Source: Geomonas paludis (lineage in GTDB: Bacteria > Desulfobacterota > Desulfuromonadia > Geobacterales > Geobacteraceae). From it: 64,000 nt of DNA. The translations under genes were made by a program, and so were the position numbers. The notes below the pieces were generated by a model. It had not been told where the DNA came from, searched no databases, and was given only the letters and a program-made list of their open reading frames with translations. Each line of letters begins with the position of its first letter. Position 1 is the stretch's first letter. The stretch spans positions 1,297,033-1,361,032 of the forward strand of contig NZ_BLXY01000001.1 in the NCBI RefSeq assembly GCF_014193585.1, read 5' to 3'. Shown in pieces: positions 60,767-64,000 of this stretch.

Positions 60767-63700
60767 ATGTGCGGTCAGAAGGTGCTTGCCTCGTTCGTAG
60801 TTCTCTCCATCCTTTCCCTCACCAGCCCACAAGGACCCACGTGCTGGGCCAAAGATACCGTGAGGCACCAGGTTAGCGTAAACGGCCTCGCCGTGGGGGG
60901 CGCCGGCGACGGTGTCGTCCCCGCGGTGCTGCAGGCCCGCTCGGAGCGGGGTGTGCGGTTGTGGGTGTTGCAGTTCAGGGGCCCGATTACCGAACAGCAG
61001 CGGGGAACCGTGGAGCGGTTGGGGGTGCATCTGGATGATTACCTGCCGGAATTCGCCTTCCTGGCCGGCATGGATGACGCGACCAGAAAGAAGGTGCTGG
61101 CACTTTCCTTTATCGAGGGGGTCACCCGCTTCCATCCCGGTCACAAGATGAATGGCAAGTTGCGCGAGATGGCGCTGCAGCCCGCGCCGGGCGAGCCGGT
61201 GACCCTGCAGTTGAAGCTCGATAACCCGGCGTCGCTGACGGCGGTACTGTCGGAACTACGTCGGCAGGGAGTGGCGCTGCTGGACGTGGGGCGCGACACG
61301 GTCAGGGTACGGGCGGAGGCGGGCGGCATTGCGGACATCGCCGCGCTGGAGCAGGTCATCTGGGTGGGCGAGCACTTCGAGATGGAACTCTTCAACGACA
61401 ACGCCCGCTGGGTCATCCAGAGCAACGTCCCCGGCCGCCTCTCCATCTGGGACAGGGGGATCTACGGCGAAGGGGAGACCGTTGGGGTGGGGGACTCGGG
61501 GCTGGACCACGACATCCCCTGGATCCGCGACCCGGCCGGCACCGCGATCGGGGCGGCGCACCGCAAGCTGGTGGGCTACGACACTACCTACGGCGACGAC
61601 TACGACAGCGCCTACCCCGGGCATGGCACCCACGTCTGCGGAACGCTGGCAGGCGACCGCACCCCGGTGGACGGGCTGGACAGCGCCAACGGCATGGCCC
61701 CCAAGGCCAGGCTCTTCCTGCAGGACCTCACCCCGGGGGCCAGCAGTTATGTCTACCCCCCCGACGATCTCGGCCTGCTCTTCGGCCGTGCCTACCAGGC
61801 AGGTGCGCGCCTGCACAGCAACAGCTGGGGGAACAGCGACCGGAACTACAGCCTGTTCACCCAAAGCGCCGACCGGTTCCTGTGGGAGCACAAGGAGTTC
61901 CTGGTGCTGGTGGCCAACGGCAACTCCGGCTCCGCACTCTCCACGGTGGGGAGTCCCGCCAACGCCAAGAACGTGATCAGCGTGGGGGCGAGCTACAACG
62001 GCAGCACTGCCCAGAACCTGGCCTCCTTCAGCAGCAGGGGGCCTACGGCCGACGGCCGCATCAAACCGACCCTGACCGCGCCGGGGGTGAACCTGGTATC
62101 TGCCGATTCCGACGGGGTCAAGGACAGCTTCAACAGCGGCACCGTGGCCATGAGCGGGACCTCCATGGCGACCCCGACCGTAGCCGGTGCGGCCGCCCTG
62201 GTGCGCCAGTACTTCACCCTCGGCTATTACCCCCTGGGCACCCCCACCCCTGCCAACGCCTTCTTCCCCTCGGGCGCTCTGGTGAAAGCGGTGCTGATCA
62301 ACAGCGCGCAGGATATGACCGGTTCCGGGACCGAGGGGGCGATCCCTTCCCCGGGACAGGGGTGGGGACGGATCCAGCTGGACCGGGTGCTTCCTTTTTC
62401 GGTCGAGGCCGGCAGGCTGGCCGTGGTCAACAACGAGGCAGGACTCGCGACCGGAGGGACGTGGGACGCAGAATTCCCGGTGGCAGGAGGAGAGCCCGTC
62501 AAGGTCACCCTGGCGTGGACTGATTACCCCGGCGCGATCGGGGCGGCGAAAGCTCTGGTCAACGACCTGGACCTCACGGTGACGGCACCGGACGGTACGC
62601 GATTGGCGGGCAATGTCTTCGCTGCGGGCGAGTCGGTGCCGGGTGGCGCGGCGGACCGGCTGAACGTGGAGGAACAGGTGCTGGTCAAGGCTCCGCTGGC
62701 GGGGATGTACCGGGTCACCGTGTCCGGCTACAACGTGCCGCTTGGACCGCAGCCGTTCGCCCTGGTCGTCACCGGAGTCGTCGGCGCAAGCCAGCGCGGT
62801 ACGGTGAGCCTCGACCGCAAGAGCTACCGTACCGGGTCGACGATGCAGGTCCGGTTGATCGACACGGGACTGGACCGCGACCACCTGGCCGTGGAGCAGG
62901 TCTCGATCAGGGTGACCAGTTCCGGTGAACCTGCCGGTGAAATGGTGTCCCTACGGGAAACCGCCCCCGACAGCGCAATCTTTACCGGTCAGCTTAGTCT
63001 GGCAGCGCCGCCCGCGTTGTCGGGCGATGGGGTGCTGCAGGTAAACGGCAGCGACACCGTTACCGTCAGCTACCAGGACGCCGATGACGGGTCGGGAAGG
63101 GGGACCGTGGTGACGGCGAGCGCGGTGGTGGAAAACGTGGCGCCGGTCTGCTCCGGGCTCGGCGTCAGCGCGAAAACGGACACCAGCGCCACCGTGGTCT
63201 GGCGTACCGATGAACCGTCAGGGACGCTGCTCGGGTACGGGACGACGCCGGCCCTGGGCGCCAGCGTCACCGACAAAAGGCTGCTCACGCAGCACGAGAT
63301 GACCCTTGCCGCACTCAGGGAGGCGAGCGGCTATTACGTTACCGTCACCGCGACCGACGAGGCGGGCAACTCCTCCACCTGCAGCACCAGCTTCGCTACC
63401 CTGAGCCTGCCACCGTCGCTGCTGGCCACCGCCTCCACCGGAAGCACCACCTACCGTGCCACCACGGTCATCTCGGGGACCAGCACCGACCCCTCCGGGG
63501 TGGCGTCGGTAACCGTCAATGGCGTTGTCGCGAATTACCGGTCCAGCGACGGCTATTTCGAGGTGGAACTGCCGCTCGCGCTGGGGGACAACCTCTTCCG
63601 CGTCCTTGCCAGCGACACCCTCGGCAACACCAAAAGCCAGGATCTCACCGTGACCCGCTTGGCCAAAGCGGACCTGACGGTGCAGTCGGTAGCGGGGCCG

Positions 63701-64000
63701 CCCACGGCAGTCCAGGGGGGGAGCATCACGGTTACCGACACCGTCTGCAACAACGGACCGGGTGCCACGACCTCTTTCCTGGTGGGATTCGTGCTCTCCG
63801 CCGATGCCGCCTATTCCGCCGACGATCGCTTTGTCGGCAGCCGCAGCCTTACTGCACCTCTGGCCGCGGGAAGCTGTGTCAGCGCCAGCACGCAGGTTTC
63901 CATCCCTGCTTCCCTGCCCGGCGGCACCTTCTACCTCATTGCCTGCGCCGACTACAGCAACCAGGTAGAAGAAGAGAATGAAACCAACAACTGCCGGGTC
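60767..64000 (+). CDS. Secreted S8 subtilisin-like protease with CARDB domain (3' truncated by window)
   Basis: AGGAGG precedes ATG 60767 (MCGQKVLASFVVLSILSLTS), a signal peptide. The frame stays open to the window end (1078 codons). The catalytic triad is complete: D243 in GVGDSGLDHD, H286 in PGHGTHVCGT, S466 in MSGTSMATPTVAGAAA, with Asn in NSWGN. An N-terminal propeptide region (residues 30-190), a P-domain-like beta-sandwich (~560-690), Ig-like segments and a CARDB domain (DLTVQSVAGPPTAVQGGSIT, ~965-1075) follow. Extracellular endopeptidase; ending in CARDB suggests cell-surface binding. Confidence 0.9.
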   Translation, partial: MCGQKVLASFVVLSILSLTSPQGPTCWAKDTVRHQVSVNGLAVGGAGDGVVPAVLQARSERGVRLWVLQFRGPITEQQRGTVERLGVHLDDYLPEFAFLAGMDDATRKKVLALSFIEGVTRFHPGHKMNGKLREMALQPAPGEPVTLQLKLDNPASLTAVLSELRRQGVALLDVGRDTVRVRAEAGGIADIAALEQVIWVGEHFEMELFNDNARWVIQSNVPGRLSIWDRGIYGEGETVGVGDSGLDHDIPWIRDPAGTAIGAAHRKLVGYDTTYGDDYDSAYPGHGTHVCGTLAGDRTPVDGLDSANGMAPKARLFLQDLTPGASSYVYPPDDLGLLFGRAYQAGARLHSNSWGNSDRNYSLFTQSADRFLWEHKEFLVLVANGNSGSALSTVGSPANAKNVISVGASYNGSTAQNLASFSSRGPTADGRIKPTLTAPGVNLVSADSDGVKDSFNSGTVAMSGTSMATPTVAGAAALVRQYFTLGYYPLGTPTPANAFFPSGALVKAVLINSAQDMTGSGTEGAIPSPGQGWGRIQLDRVLPFSVEAGRLAVVNNEAGLATGGTWDAEFPVAGGEPVKVTLAWTDYPGAIGAAKALVNDLDLTVTAPDGTRLAGNVFAAGESVPGGAADRLNVEEQVLVKAPLAGMYRVTVSGYNVPLGPQPFALVVTGVVGASQRGTVSLDRKSYRTGSTMQVRLIDTGLDRDHLAVEQVSIRVTSSGEPAGEMVSLRETAPDSAIFTGQLSLAAPPALSGDGVLQVNGSDTVTVSYQDADDGSGRGTVVTASAVVENVAPVCSGLGVSAKTDTSATVVWRTDEPSGTLLGYGTTPALGASVTDKRLLTQHEMTLAALREASGYYVTVTATDEAGNSSTCSTSFATLSLPPSLLATASTGSTTYRATTVISGTSTDPSGVASVTVNGVVANYRSSDGYFEVELPLALGDNLFRVLASDTLGNTKSQDLTVTRLAKADLTVQSVAGPPTAVQGGSITVTDTVCNNGPGATTSFLVGFVLSADAAYSADDRFVGSRSLTAPLAAGSCVSASTQVSIPASLPGGTFYLIACADYSNQVEEENETNNCRV

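Noticed and set aside
61256-62884. 542-residue minus-strand frame
   Set aside because: Antisense to the subtilase, whose full catalytic triad shows which frame is real.

Overview
The window looks like chromosomal DNA of a GC-rich anaerobic deltaproteobacterium of the Geobacter/Geomonas/Citrifermentans type. That assignment is an inference from gene content: a SatP-type acetate transporter, a 2-oxoacid:ferredoxin oxidoreductase operon under sigma-54 control, an acetate/acyl CoA-transferase, many sensory proteins, and dense families of intergenic repeats. No marker gene in the window proves it.

Positions 1 to about 12326 are the right-hand end of an integrative conjugative element. They hold the end of a MobF relaxase, a possible oriT gap, a ribbon-helix-helix accessory protein, a TraD/TrwB-type coupling protein, an AlpA-like regulator, AT-richer cargo (a HEPN-like protein and a membrane protein), and a DUF4830 protein plus Fic protein pair with its own operator arrays and an XRE regulator. 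A tyrosine recombinase on the minus strand and a 3' fragment of tRNA-Gly(CCC) close the element.

Positions 12.3-24 kb carry a TIGR02594 peptidoglycan hydrolase with a secreted partner, a frameshifted Hsp70-like gene, and a metabolic block. In that block an ACT-PAS-AAA+ enhancer-binding protein lies just upstream of a probable upstream activator array, a near-consensus sigma-54 promoter, and a three-gene oxidoreductase operon whose first protein fuses the gamma subunit, a GltD-like flavoprotein and a two-[4Fe-4S] delta domain. An XRE-cupin regulator and a CoA-transferase follow.

Positions 24-36 kb are accessory: small zinc-ribbon and DUF proteins, a defence-like cluster (PLD-helicase-DUF3427, NERD protein, probable phosphorothioate-sensing HNH nuclease), a second TIGR02594 hydrolase/secreted-partner module, an FN3 protein, a striking 450-bp array with a strict 20-bp period, and a MarR regulator sharing a palindromic operator with a QueG-like Fe-S protein.

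Positions 36-64 kb are core-like: a sedolisin protease, acetate transporter, MFS and ABC transporters, OmpA lipoprotein, diguanylate cyclase, glycoside hydrolase, thioesterase, a large secreted protein with alternating FN3-like repeats, a chemoreceptor, a split permease with a PadR regulator, a LuxR regulator and a subtilase that runs off the right edge. At least four intergenic repeat families punctuate this half.
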